A DNA stretch of 33,619 nt, from the NCBI GenBank assembly GCA_015057315.1, contig SVER01000017.1, positions 1 through 33,619 of the forward strand, read 5' to 3'. The position numbers and the translations under genes are program-made. This stretch comes from Pseudobutyrivibrio ruminis (lineage in GTDB: Bacteria; Bacillota; Clostridia; Lachnospirales; Lachnospiraceae). Below, in pieces: positions 1 to 6,501 of this stretch (position 1 is its first letter; every line of letters starts with the position of its first letter). Under the pieces are notes generated by a model. That model was not told the origin of the DNA. It was given only the letters and a program-made list of their open reading frames with translations, and did no database searches.

Positions 1-10
1 CTATTTTTTT

Positions 11-535
11 TCATTGAACAAATTGTAATATCGTAATGTAGTTGGGAAGATCGGAGTAATCGTCCTTCATGATGTTTGATTTCAATTCATCAATCAATTT
101 TTTAATCAGTTCAAGATAACTTTCAGATGGCTCTTCATCAAGCATAAATGCATCAAAAGCATCTATCAATAATTTAGAATGTTTCTGGGTCCCTGAAGGG
201 ATAGAAGATGAGAGTTCTTCCATTTTCTTTGTACATTTAACCATGAAAACATTGGATTCATCTATATTCATCCCCATGAAACCTTCGTTGTTATTTATAG
301 AAGTATAACAATCGTAAAATAACTCCAACAGTTTTAAAAATTGACTTTTTACTGGAAGTTTTACGAATGGAGAGTAAATCTGAAGAAATGCGTCGGCACC
401 TTGTTTGTTAATGTTATTGATTTCAGATGCGTGTTCATTGAATAGCGATTCAATATTATCTTCAAGCTCCCAGCTTGCTTCATTTTCTTTTCTTTTTTTT
501 AGTTTTGCTTTGTATTCTTCAAAATATATAATCAT
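11..535 (-). CDS. Unknown helical protein (174 aa)
   Basis: Open frame with a TGA stop, reading opposite to almost all other genes in the left half. I do not recognise a family. After the chosen ATG the protein is charged and mostly helical, with a lysine-rich stretch near residues 8-15 and no membrane segment. The frame also extends upstream to a TTG at 583, which would add a hydrophobic 16-residue start; neither start has a clear ribosome binding site, so the ATG was preferred. It is divergent from the gene at 658. Confidence 0.5.
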   Translation of the reverse strand: MIIYFEEYKAKLKKRKENEASWELEDNIESLFNEHASEINNINKQGADAFLQIYSPFVKLPVKSQFLKLLELFYDCYTSINNNEGFMGMNIDESNVFMVKCTKKMEELSSSIPSGTQKHSKLLIDAFDAFMLDEEPSESYLELIKKLIDELKSNIMKDDYSDLPNYITILQFVQ

Positions 536-657
536 GGGAATGATTATATATCTGGATATGAAAAAATCGCAACATATAAACAAAGTATTTTTTTACTACT
601 TTATAGAAATATATTAATAATTGCAGTAAAATTGCTTAATAAGGGGTGCTGAAAAAT

Positions 658-897
658 ATGGTATTGATGACAAATATAAAAAAGAGCAAAGATACGATTA
701 GTTGTAATATCTATCCTGAAGAAAGTACAGAAGCTGGTACAATAACTGTAGATTATACTGGCGCTGTGCTTGATTATGCTCTGCCTCGTGGCTATGAAGA
801 TTGTTATAACTGTATTCCTCATGCATCTGCTGAACTTGTTAATATGTTAAATGGCAAGTCGAGGATATTGAGAGAAAAATTGGTAATTTGGTGTTAA
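658..897 (+). CDS. Unknown small protein (79 aa)
   Basis: ATG preceded by AAGGGG about 11 nt upstream; a GTG at 646 is in frame but would overlap that ribosome binding site. The middle of the protein (TVDYTGAVLDYALPRGYE, then a pattern C-x2-C) suggests a small beta-rich fold followed by a helix. No family recognised. The next gene follows 15 nt later, so the two are probably cotranscribed. Confidence 0.55.
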   Translation: MVLMTNIKKSKDTISCNIYPEESTEAGTITVDYTGAVLDYALPRGYEDCYNCIPHASAELVNMLNGKSRILREKLVIWC

Positions 898-912
898 GGA
901 AAAGGATTATAT

Positions 913-1401
913 ATGCTTTCAAAAATGATGAAATTAAACACATATTCAATAGATGATTTAAAGGGGCTATTGACAATTTTAAATGGTGCAAAGATAGCTA
1001 TTTTTGTCCTAGCAGTTATTATAACTATAGGGGTATTTTTTGTTATAAAGAAAGGCATCGCTGACTATGAAAGTCTAAATGGTATATTCGTAATAGCAAT
1101 AATTCTTTTTATAATAGCCACAGTAGAAATTTTTGTGATGAACCCTTTAATTCAAGACATAAATAAAAACATAACTGCTGCTGCATCAAAAGATAGAGAT
1201 AGCTATGTCTATTATTTAAACGGCGAAGAAGTTGATAATCCTGATGCCATAAACATGAATGATTATCGAATAACTTTTAATGATGATAAGAAAATAGGCT
1301 ATCTAAAAGAAAATAAGAGTAGTGACAATGATTATTGGCTATGGGTCGTTTGGATTGTTTTATGCACAGGTGGATGGGCTCTTTCATCAAGAAGACGATA
1401 G
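913..1401 (+). CDS. Unknown membrane protein with three hydrophobic segments (162 aa)
   Basis: Starts at ATG 913 after AAGGAAAAGG. Hydrophobic segments lie at about residues 28-45, 58-76 and 142-156, the last followed directly by SSRRR at the C-terminus. A polar domain of about 60 residues lies between the second and third segments. The tail (hydrophobic segment plus short basic end) resembles a membrane anchor. No domain recognised. It ends just before the first strong promoter at 1424. Confidence 0.65.
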   Translation: MLSKMMKLNTYSIDDLKGLLTILNGAKIAIFVLAVIITIGVFFVIKKGIADYESLNGIFVIAIILFIIATVEIFVMNPLIQDINKNITAAASKDRDSYVYYLNGEEVDNPDAINMNDYRITFNDDKKIGYLKENKSSDNDYWLWVVWIVLCTGGWALSSRRR

Positions 1402-1423
1402 GAAAAGAACATAAAACTTCAGA

Positions 1424-1469
1424 TTGACAAATTAAATAATGCAAGTATAATATTCCTTGTATATACAAG
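1424..1469 (+). promoter_or_regulatory. Strong sigma-A-type promoter P1 with palindrome at the start site
   Basis: TTGACA at 1424-1429 and TATAAT at 1446-1451 with 16-bp spacing. A perfect 14-bp palindrome, CTTGTATATACAAG, covers 1456-1469, where transcription should begin, and could be an operator. The same promoter spacing, TGTATATACA core and downstream leader recur at 9650. Confidence 0.8.
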
Positions 1470-1488
1470 AATTATTTAAGGATTTAAT

Positions 1489-1543
1489 GAGCGTTTCTAA
1501 CTGCCCTCAAAGTAGGGTCAATGAGTTAGGGCGCTTTTTTTTG
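1489..1543 (+). terminator. Leader hairpin with U-tract, copy 1
   Basis: About 35 nt after the predicted start of P1 the RNA can fold as AGCG/CGCT, CTAAC/GTTAG and CCCT/AGGG stacked arms (1490-1535), followed by eight T residues. This is a terminator-like structure placed before the first gene of the operon. Copies at 9717 and 21958 keep the fold with compensatory changes. Confidence 0.7.
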
Positions 1544-1584
1544 TTGCCTAAATATAATTCTTTTCTCTTATAAGGTATATACAT

Positions 1585-1630
1585 TCCATTGGGTAAAGTA
1601 ACTATTAAATTATTCTGCCCTGTGGGGTGG
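1585..1630 (+). promoter_or_regulatory. Four-arm intergenic RNA element, copy 1 (weak)
   Basis: Contains the ACTATTAA loop (1600-1607) between a short A arm (CC 1586-1587, GGG 1591-1593) and a B hairpin (CCC 1618-1620 with GGG 1624-1626). A2 can pair with B1 only weakly here. Recognised mainly through the loop and its place before a gene. Confidence 0.45.
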
Positions 1631-1696
1631 AAAAGCTGATTTAAGAAGAAAGGAAAGAAAAACAAACAACCCGAAAGGGGAAATTCAAGAAAGGAA

Positions 1697-1712
1697 AGCA
1701 AGTACATACTTG
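1697..1712 (+). promoter_or_regulatory. Hairpin just before the ribosome binding site of the next gene
   Basis: GCAAGT-ACAT-ACTTGC is a perfect 6-bp stem with a 4-nt loop at 1697-1712, followed by GAAGGTG and the ATG at 1728. A second small hairpin (CCCGAAAGGG, 1670-1679) precedes it. Either could affect translation of the small exported or membrane protein downstream. Confidence 0.5.
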
Positions 1713-1727
1713 CGAAGGTGAAATGAG

Positions 1728-2000
1728 ATGAAAAAAGTTAAGCTTGTACTTGTAGTACTTGCTGCAGTGTTTGTTGTCAACGCTGTGCGTTCATCAGATT
1801 TTGGCGAGATGCCAAAGGAAGAGTACAACGTATCACAGACCTATGACAATATTTCTTCAAACATTGATGCTGGCATCGATAATATGGATGCAGGTGCAGT
1901 GAAGGAGAAGTATTGGGATATAGGCGATACGTTTATGTATATCTTAGACGATGTAAATGGCAAGGCTGCAAAATTCATCTTGAAATTACTAAATGCTTAA
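1728..2000 (+). CDS. Small protein with N-terminal signal or membrane anchor (90 aa)
   Basis: ATG 1728 follows GAAGGTGAAATGAG. Residues 1-20 are KK-K followed by an uninterrupted hydrophobic stretch (LVLVVLAAVFVVNAV), typical of a signal peptide or signal anchor; the rest is acidic and polar, ending in a short amphipathic helix. No family recognised. First gene behind P1. Confidence 0.65.
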   Translation: MKKVKLVLVVLAAVFVVNAVRSSDFGEMPKEEYNVSQTYDNISSNIDAGIDNMDAGAVKEKYWDIGDTFMYILDDVNGKAAKFILKLLNA

Positions 2001-2020
2001 AAACTAAATATTGAACTAAC

Positions 2021-2088
2021 ACCTCTTAGATGAGGTTATCCAATGGGAAAGTTACTATTAATTTTATGAAGCTGTCCGGTTGGATAGC
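2021..2088 (+). promoter_or_regulatory. Four-arm intergenic RNA element, copy 2
   Basis: An extra hairpin ACCTC/GAGGT (2021-2035) precedes it. B hairpin GCTGTCC (2071-2077) with GGATAGC (2082-2088). Alternative helix: CCAA (2040-2043) with TTGG (2080-2083) and GGA (2046-2048) with TCC (2075-2077). Loop carries ACTATTAA (2054-2061). Ribosome binding site and ATG 2109 follow. Confidence 0.6.
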
Positions 2089-2108
2089 AAGAATCGAAGG
2101 AGGAAAAA

Positions 2109-2732
2109 ATGAAATCCGACATTTTATTATTTGCGACGCCAAAAGAAATGGCAATCTTTTATGATGAAGTAAGTGATCTGTATCAGGTTGATTACTTCAC
2201 TCTGGTTGGAAAGAATGAGCAGGGAGACTTTGACTCAGAATTACTTTCAGATAAGGAATGGTTTAAGTGCTTCAATTCAAATGAAGCTTACCTTTATAGA
2301 GTTACTGTTATGCATGAAAAGGCTGGAGTAACACTTAACGAGGACATTCCATATAACTCAGTAGAGGCTTTAAAAGCGGCTCTTAATGGAGAAAGACCAG
2401 AAAAAATACAGAATAATCTCAGTTCTTATGGATTATGTCGTGAGCTAAAGGCAGCGTGGGAGCATAAGTTTGGAACCAATTACGATTTTAATATCTGTGA
2501 CCCATTCGGTATCCGCGCTAATACATCAATTTTCGTACATGAAAGAGGTAAGTCCGCTATTGTTGGTTGGCTTAACGTCGAAAGAGATGGAAACGGTTGG
2601 TATAAGTATGAAACAGGAGAGAAGGCAGAAGAGTATCCTGTTGGATCTATGGGCTGGTGCAATGGTTTAAATCATGCGACTGCTGCACTACCAACTACTT
2701 ATTCAGATTGTTTACAATTAATGGTTTCATAG
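2109..2732 (+). CDS. Unknown soluble protein (207 aa)
   Basis: ATG 2109 after GGAGGAAAAA. No signal or membrane segment. The sequence is rich in aromatic residues and looks like a mixed alpha/beta cytoplasmic protein; a compact beta segment near residues 140-165 (IFVHERGKSAIVGWLNVERD) is the best-defined part. I recognise no family or catalytic motif. The gene at 2740 starts 7 nt after its stop, so the two are translated from one message. Confidence 0.65.
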   Translation: MKSDILLFATPKEMAIFYDEVSDLYQVDYFTLVGKNEQGDFDSELLSDKEWFKCFNSNEAYLYRVTVMHEKAGVTLNEDIPYNSVEALKAALNGERPEKIQNNLSSYGLCRELKAAWEHKFGTNYDFNICDPFGIRANTSIFVHERGKSAIVGWLNVERDGNGWYKYETGEKAEEYPVGSMGWCNGLNHATAALPTTYSDCLQLMVS

Positions 2733-2739
2733 GAGGAAA

Positions 2740-2958
2740 ATGATGGCAAAGAAGATTTATACAAACGACGATATCCAGGATATGCTCATGGAGTGCAATG
2801 AAAATTGCAATTTAAAGGATTCTATTCTCAAATGCTTCAGTGGAAGAGATAAGTCTGCTATGGCAGATGTGTTTGAAGATGGTTATTACGAAAGATTTGA
2901 CCGTTATGATTCAGATATATGCGAGCAGTTTATCAAAGCTTATGAAAAGTGTAGTTAA
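2740..2958 (+). CDS. Unknown small acidic protein (72 aa)
   Basis: AGGAGG lies 4-9 nt before tandem ATG codons at 2740 and 2743; the first is used here. Acidic, with six cysteines (two as CNENC) but no clear metal-binding spacing. Sits tightly between the 207-aa and 87-aa genes in one operon. Function unknown. Confidence 0.65.
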   Translation: MMAKKIYTNDDIQDMLMECNENCNLKDSILKCFSGRDKSAMADVFEDGYYERFDRYDSDICEQFIKAYEKCS

Positions 2959-2971
2959 TAGGAGAATAATC

Positions 2972-3235
2972 ATGAGAAATACAGAACATATTGGTGAACT
3001 TACAAACATTGCTTTCAACGGAAAAAGTTACAGTATTAGAACAGTAAATATAAAGGGATTTGGTGATAAGAATATCTCCACTAAATCTCTTCAAAATGTT
3101 TTATTAGTAAATGATTCTTATGTATCAGATGAGGCTCGACAGATTGACGAGAGTATTTTCTTCTTTGTAGAAGATAAATACATAAATCTTGATGATAAGA
3201 AGCTGGCAGAGCACGTTGAAAAAAATGTATCATAG
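2972..3235 (+). CDS. Unknown small protein (87 aa)
   Basis: ATG 2972 follows AGGAGAAT; the longer frame back to 2840 overlaps the previous gene and has no ribosome binding site. A beta-rich start (AFNGKSYSIRTVNIKGFG) is followed by an acidic region. No family recognised. Short gaps on both sides mark it as part of the same operon. Confidence 0.65.
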   Translation: MRNTEHIGELTNIAFNGKSYSIRTVNIKGFGDKNISTKSLQNVLLVNDSYVSDEARQIDESIFFFVEDKYINLDDKKLAEHVEKNVS

Positions 3236-3246
3236 AGGAACTAAAT

Positions 3247-3720
3247 ATGGGAGATTTGAAGTATATAACTGGAATGTTCAGCGAGAAGGCTGACGATTTC
3301 AACAACATTTCTTGGTGGTATGGCGGTGAGCAAGAAGAAGTGCTTTTTATTTATAACGCTGTAGTTAAGGATATTTCTAAGCTAAACTGTTATGAACGAA
3401 TAAAAGAGTATTTTGACACAAACGCTTTGCAGACAGAGGCTAAAATTGAGGTTTTAATTAATAAGGACGGAATCGTAAGAGAAATCTGTTTTATCCGTTG
3501 TCAATTAACCTGTGAAAATGGCCCTGCACGTTGGAATGATATTGTTATTGGCAATAAGCAGTTAAACATTGATAAAGCAATCGGTCATTCACTGTTATCA
3601 CACAAAGAATTTTTAAGAGTAAAAGAACTTGGATTAAATAGTTATAAGGCACTTAAGGAGTATTTTAACTGGGAAAAAGAAGGACTTTCTGAATGGAAGA
3701 AACTTCCTAAGTGTAACTAA
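3247..3720 (+). CDS. Unknown soluble protein (157 aa)
   Basis: ATG 3247 after AGAGGAACT. Tryptophan- and acid-rich N-terminal part (NNISWWYGGEQEE), a central beta segment, and a C-terminal helical part. No membrane segment and no recognised motif. Last gene of the 2109-3720 group; a four-arm element begins just after its stop. Confidence 0.6.
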   Translation: MGDLKYITGMFSEKADDFNNISWWYGGEQEEVLFIYNAVVKDISKLNCYERIKEYFDTNALQTEAKIEVLINKDGIVREICFIRCQLTCENGPARWNDIVIGNKQLNIDKAIGHSLLSHKEFLRVKELGLNSYKALKEYFNWEKEGLSEWKKLPKCN

Positions 3721-3727
3721 TCCATAA

Positions 3728-3776
3728 CCCTATACGCAGGGAAAGTAATAACTACCCCTTGCGAAAAAGGGGTAGT
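3728..3776 (+). promoter_or_regulatory. Four-arm intergenic RNA element, copy 3
   Basis: B hairpin ACTACCCC (3751-3758) with GGGGTAGT (3769-3776), 8 bp. Competing helix: GCA 3736-3738 with TGC 3760-3762, GGG 3739-3741 with CCC, AGT 3744-3746 with ACT 3751-3753. A1 is CCC 3728-3730. Confidence 0.65.
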
Positions 3777-3790
3777 GGATTGGAGAAATT

Positions 3791-3955
3791 ATGAGTTTTA
3801 GAGTTGATGGTGGCAATCAGTTTCAGTACCGATTTGCTACGGAAGAAGAAGCTAATGCTTTTTGCAACGACTACATAAAGCAGACAAAAGTTGTGCTTGG
3901 AGTCTTTGCAGATTCAAGAGAACCAAACAGAGCATATCCTTTACAACCTAAGTAA
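3791..3955 (+). CDS. Unknown small protein (54 aa)
   Basis: ATG 3791 after GGAGAAATT. Starts MSFRVDGGNQFQYRF and is followed by EEEANAFCNDYIK, so a short beta hairpin and a helix. Its 3' end overlaps the A arms of the next four-arm element, so translation to the stop would disrupt that fold. Confidence 0.55.
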   Translation: MSFRVDGGNQFQYRFATEEEANAFCNDYIKQTKVVLGVFADSREPNRAYPLQPK

Positions 3956-3986
3956 AGGGGAATTTGTATATCCCCTTGAAAGGGGG
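3938..3986 (+). promoter_or_regulatory. Four-arm intergenic RNA element, copy 4 (overlaps a coding end)
   Basis: A1 CCTTT (3938-3942), A2 AAAGGGGA (3954-3961), B1 TCCCCTT (3971-3977), B2 AAGGGG (3980-3985). A2 with B1 is 7 bp perfect. A1 and A2 lie within or on the stop of the 54-aa gene, so ribosomes ending there could bias the fold, as in classical attenuation. Confidence 0.6.
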
Positions 3987-4002
3987 AGGAAGGAAAGAAA
4001 GT

Positions 4003-4344
4003 ATGTTAGATATTACAAATGTAAAAGTGAAAAAGAACACAGAGAAGCGAGTTCAAAAATATCCGCAATATAAAGCTGTTGAGATAGAAGGCTTAGAAGA
4101 TTGGGCTGAGATAGTAATAAATCCATTCTTTGATGTTCAAGGCTCAGGAGCTGGTTTTAATGGCGAAATCAAAGTCGCTGCTTACTTTAATGAGCGTACT
4201 AAAAAGGCTGATTTTATACGGATACTATGCCACTATAATTCGCCTGAGTTTGAGGATGAAGATATAACAATGTATCTTTGCAGAGCTGATAGAGCACGCC
4301 TTTATAAAGCAATTGAAAAATCGCGAAATCAGGAGGCAGCATAA
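4003..4344 (+). CDS. Unknown soluble protein (113 aa)
   Basis: ATG 4003 is preceded by GGGAGGAAGGAAAG; the frame is open back to 3964 but that stretch is the RNA element. Basic N-terminus (VKVKKNTEKRVQKY), then a beta-rich body with FIRILCHYNSPEFEDED. No family recognised. Its stop overlaps the upstream region of the 78-aa gene, whose ATG is 2 nt downstream. Confidence 0.6.
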   Translation: MLDITNVKVKKNTEKRVQKYPQYKAVEIEGLEDWAEIVINPFFDVQGSGAGFNGEIKVAAYFNERTKKADFIRILCHYNSPEFEDEDITMYLCRADRARLYKAIEKSRNQEAA

Positions 4345-4345
4345 A

Positions 4346-4582
4346 ATGATTGATTATGAGTCAACTAAAGCTATTTTAAATGGCGAAGTAGAATGTTCGG
4401 CAGAGGATTATGATACTGCAGTAGCAGATGCTACAAAATGCATCAATCTTCTAATCGAGGTTGCAAAGCAAGTTAATGATAGTGGCTTAATGTCAACTTT
4501 TACTGTAGAAAAGATAAGAACTAAGCTGAATAAGGAAATAAAGGGTAGTAAAGAATGCTACGTCTTTCCTGAACAGTGGTAG
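4346..4582 (+). CDS. Unknown small helical protein (78 aa)
   Basis: ATG 4346 after AGGAGGCAGC, which lies inside the end of the previous gene, implying coupled translation. Predicted largely helical, acidic N-terminal half and lysine-rich C-terminal half. No recognised domain. The next gene starts 12 nt after its stop. Confidence 0.65.
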   Translation: MIDYESTKAILNGEVECSAEDYDTAVADATKCINLLIEVAKQVNDSGLMSTFTVEKIRTKLNKEIKGSKECYVFPEQW

Positions 4583-4594
4583 GAGGTAAAAGCG

Positions 4595-5185
4595 ATGAGT
4601 AATACTTGTTGTACAGACATTTATATTTATTCTGAGGATGAAAAAGGACTCATTGAAATGAATAAGGCTCTTGAAATTGCAGACCCTCGCAAGATTAAAA
4701 CAACATGGGTGCAGTACGTTGGTGAAAAGCTTGGTTTATGCAAGGTTAAAGGCTGTCATGCATATGATGAAAATGATGAATTCATAAGTGCTGAGAGTCG
4801 AATAGTAAATCATGACGTACACACGCAATTTCTTCATATTGGCTGTTATGACAGCTGGAATCCACACTTTAAACTTTACGATATGATGGCAAAGAAGTTT
4901 CTTTCTGATTACAAGTTTCTTTATGAAAGTTGCGAACCTAGTGAGGACTTGTTCGTGTCAAATAAGCCAGAAGTTGCCGGAACATGGACTGTAATGGTCA
5001 ATGATGGTGAGTTTGAAGGTGGAAATGAAGAGTATATGCAAACAGAAAACGCCATAGCACATTTGAACGGTCTTCTTAAAATAAATATGGCTACTATGCG
5101 GGAAATTGAAGAATATATCGATAGGAATGATATTGATATAAAAATTTATCAATACGAAGAAGTACCATATGAAGATTATTGTTAA
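4595..5185 (+). CDS. Possible Api92/DUF1281-type ferredoxin-fold protein (196 aa)
   Basis: ATG 4595 after AGGAGGTAAAAG. It starts with MSNTCCTDIYIYSED and later has a tryptophan-proline segment (CYDSWNPHF) followed by a helix and a K-F-L-Y-E strand around residues 87-115. This order resembles the small ferredoxin-like Api92/DUF1281 proteins common on plasmids and phages, whose role is not settled. The match is by eye and loose; an unrelated fold is possible. Highly acidic C-terminus. Confidence 0.5.
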   Translation: MSNTCCTDIYIYSEDEKGLIEMNKALEIADPRKIKTTWVQYVGEKLGLCKVKGCHAYDENDEFISAESRIVNHDVHTQFLHIGCYDSWNPHFKLYDMMAKKFLSDYKFLYESCEPSEDLFVSNKPEVAGTWTVMVNDGEFEGGNEEYMQTENAIAHLNGLLKINMATMREIEEYIDRNDIDIKIYQYEEVPYEDYC

Positions 5186-5210
5186 ATGAGCTAAATGTAA
5201 CAATCACATA

Positions 5211-5280
5211 TCCCCGAAAGGGACACCCACATCAGAGGGTAGTAGATATTAACTGACTATCCTACTGATGGGGATAGTCT
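5211..5280 (+). promoter_or_regulatory. Four-arm intergenic RNA element, copy 5
   Basis: B hairpin GACTATCC (5255-5262) with GGATAGTC (5272-5279). Competing helix ATCAG (5231-5235) with CTGAT (5265-5269) plus GGGTAGT (5237-5243) with ACTATCC (5256-5262). In copies 6 and 15 the same outer helix is GTCAG/CTGAC, a compensatory G-C to A-T exchange. Confidence 0.75.
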
Positions 5281-5298
5281 ATTTTGGAGGTGTGAATT

Positions 5299-5607
5299 GT
5301 GATAGATATAAAGCAACTAATAGAAGTTATTTTCTTCAAGGAAAAATTGATTTCAAATCTCTGTGGGTATTATGGTGAACCTGAAGGTGTGGCAAAGCAC
5401 TTAAGAGGTATTACAAGAAAAATGCCATTATTAACATTATTTCTAACAGACGACATAAATTGTTTTGAAGAACAAGCGAGGCAAGAGTATATAGACTATA
5501 TTGAATCTAAAGATAATAAATATCTGACAGACGATGTAGGCTGTAGAAAATGCCAAATGGGTAACGGAGAAGGAGGATGTACAGCTCCTTGCTGCGAATA
5601 TTGTTAA
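5299..5607 (+). CDS. Unknown protein with cysteine-rich tail (102 aa)
   Basis: GTG start at 5299, with GGAGGTG 8-14 nt upstream. Helical N-terminal 80 residues, then a glycine/cysteine-rich end (GCRKCQMGNGEGGC, then CCEYC at the C-terminus) with seven cysteines in the last 21 residues. The spacing could bind a metal ion or iron-sulfur cluster but matches no family I know. Confidence 0.6.
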   Translation: MIDIKQLIEVIFFKEKLISNLCGYYGEPEGVAKHLRGITRKMPLLTLFLTDDINCFEEQARQEYIDYIESKDNKYLTDDVGCRKCQMGNGEGGCTAPCCEYC

Positions 5608-5642
5608 TGAAGGAAATAGTCTAATGAGAGTGGCTGAAAATA

Positions 5643-5810
5643 ATGAAAGATATTGAAAGAAGTTATAATGCATTACAATCTGTATTAAATGCTATAGTTG
5701 ATCCAGAATTCGATATCAATACCGAAGGTAATAATTTGGATTGGGATGGACTAACTGATACAGATTATAAGCTTATAAACAAACTATCTAAAATGATAAA
5801 ACCTAAATAG
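5643..5810 (+). CDS. Unknown small protein (55 aa)
   Basis: Open frame from ATG 5643 to TAG 5810, acidic and helical (MKDIERSYNALQSVL at the start). No strong ribosome binding site is visible, only GAGAGTGG 10-17 nt upstream, so the start is uncertain. It fills the space between the cysteine-rich gene and the next RNA element. Confidence 0.45.
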   Translation: MKDIERSYNALQSVLNAIVDPEFDINTEGNNLDWDGLTDTDYKLINKLSKMIKPK

Positions 5811-5879
5811 CTCTGAAAGAGCCACCCGTGTCAGAGGGTAGAAAGATTAATTCGACTATCCTACTGACAGGGATAGTCT
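5811..5879 (+). promoter_or_regulatory. Four-arm intergenic RNA element, copy 6 (near-identical to copy 15)
   Basis: A1 ACCC (5824-5827). Long helix GTCAG (5830-5834) with CTGAC (5864-5868) and GGGTAG (5836-5841) with CTATCC (5856-5861). B hairpin GACTATCC (5854-5861) with GGATAGTC (5871-5878). Extra stem GCTC/GAGC at 5811-5822. Nearly the same sequence stands at 17095 before a different gene. Confidence 0.75.
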
Positions 5880-5893
5880 ATTTTGGAGGTTGT

Positions 5894-6223
5894 ATGAGAG
5901 AACCAAGAGTGTTACTAGCAGTTTGCACCTATGATGAAATGGTGCTTTGCTTGTCAGATTGTGATAACGATGAGCTTCAGAAGATTTGTGAGACAGTTTA
6001 TGCGAATAATCAGGAAGGCATAGGCAAATATTGGTATGAAGTGGCAGAGGAATTGTATCCAGAGTGCTACTTCAAGCAGCTTGTAGATAATGGTGGTCCT
6101 ACGGATCACTATATTTTAAATGAGTTGATCACTGAAAACATTGCTCATTGTGAAGATATTACTATTTCAGCTGTTATTAGCACTGTAGAAGAGTTGAACG
6201 ACTGGACTAGAAATATTAGGTAA
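5894..6223 (+). CDS. Unknown acidic protein (109 aa)
   Basis: ATG 5894 after GGAGGTTGT. The frame is open back to 5828, but that stretch is the RNA element, and the same false extension occurs at 17112. Acidic, helical, with several cysteines and no membrane segment. No family recognised. Confidence 0.6.
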   Translation: MREPRVLLAVCTYDEMVLCLSDCDNDELQKICETVYANNQEGIGKYWYEVAEELYPECYFKQLVDNGGPTDHYILNELITENIAHCEDITISAVISTVEELNDWTRNIR

Positions 6224-6237
6224 AATCCTTAATTTAA

Positions 6238-6291
6238 GGTTGCCAAAAGGCAGATACTATTAATTATTAATAGACTGCCTACGGGCAGTCT
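6238..6291 (+). promoter_or_regulatory. Four-arm intergenic RNA element, copy 7 (near-identical to copy 13)
   Basis: A1 TTGCC (6240-6244), A2 GGCAG (6249-6253), loop with ACTATTAA, B1 AGACTGCC (6272-6279), B2 GGCAGTC (6284-6290). A2 can pair with CTGCC of B1. The B hairpin and the following GAAAGGAAACAC are shared with copy 13 at 14156. Confidence 0.75.
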
Positions 6292-6310
6292 TATATGAAA
6301 GGAAACACAA

Positions 6311-6487
6311 ATGTCAAAGGTAATTGTTGTAGTAAATGGTGGCAGAGTTGAGTCTGTTTATACAAGAAATAAGGATATCGAGGTTGAGATAATTGATCTT
6401 GATACACAGGATGAGAGCGAAGAAAAAGTATTTACAAAAAGACTTTCTCAGATTGAAAACTCAAAGTCCTATAAGGATATTCTTTAA
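6311..6487 (+). CDS. Unknown small protein (58 aa)
   Basis: ATG 6311 after GAAAGGAAACACAA. The start MSKVIVVVNGGRVESVYT looks like a beta hairpin, followed by an acidic stretch and a short helix. No family assigned. The methyltransferase gene begins 14 nt after its stop, so the two are cotranscribed and the small protein may be its partner. Confidence 0.6.
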   Translation: MSKVIVVVNGGRVESVYTRNKDIEVEIIDLDTQDESEEKVFTKRLSQIENSKSYKDIL

Positions 6488-6501
6488 TAAGGAGGCTTGC
6501 T

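Noticed and set aside
1489..1560. Leader peptide MSVSN in the promoter-leader modules
   Set aside because: The frame starts ATGAGCGTTT in all copies but stops after three codons in copy 3 and diverges in the others, so the peptide is not conserved while the hairpin is.
2840..2971. Upstream part of the longer frame ending at 3235
   Set aside because: Overlaps the 72-aa gene in another frame; the AGGAG before ATG 2972 marks the real start.
5828..5893. N-terminal extension MSEGRKINSTILL (also at 17112)
   Set aside because: It is the near-identical four-arm RNA element read as protein; proper ribosome binding sites and ATGs lie downstream at 5894 and 17181.
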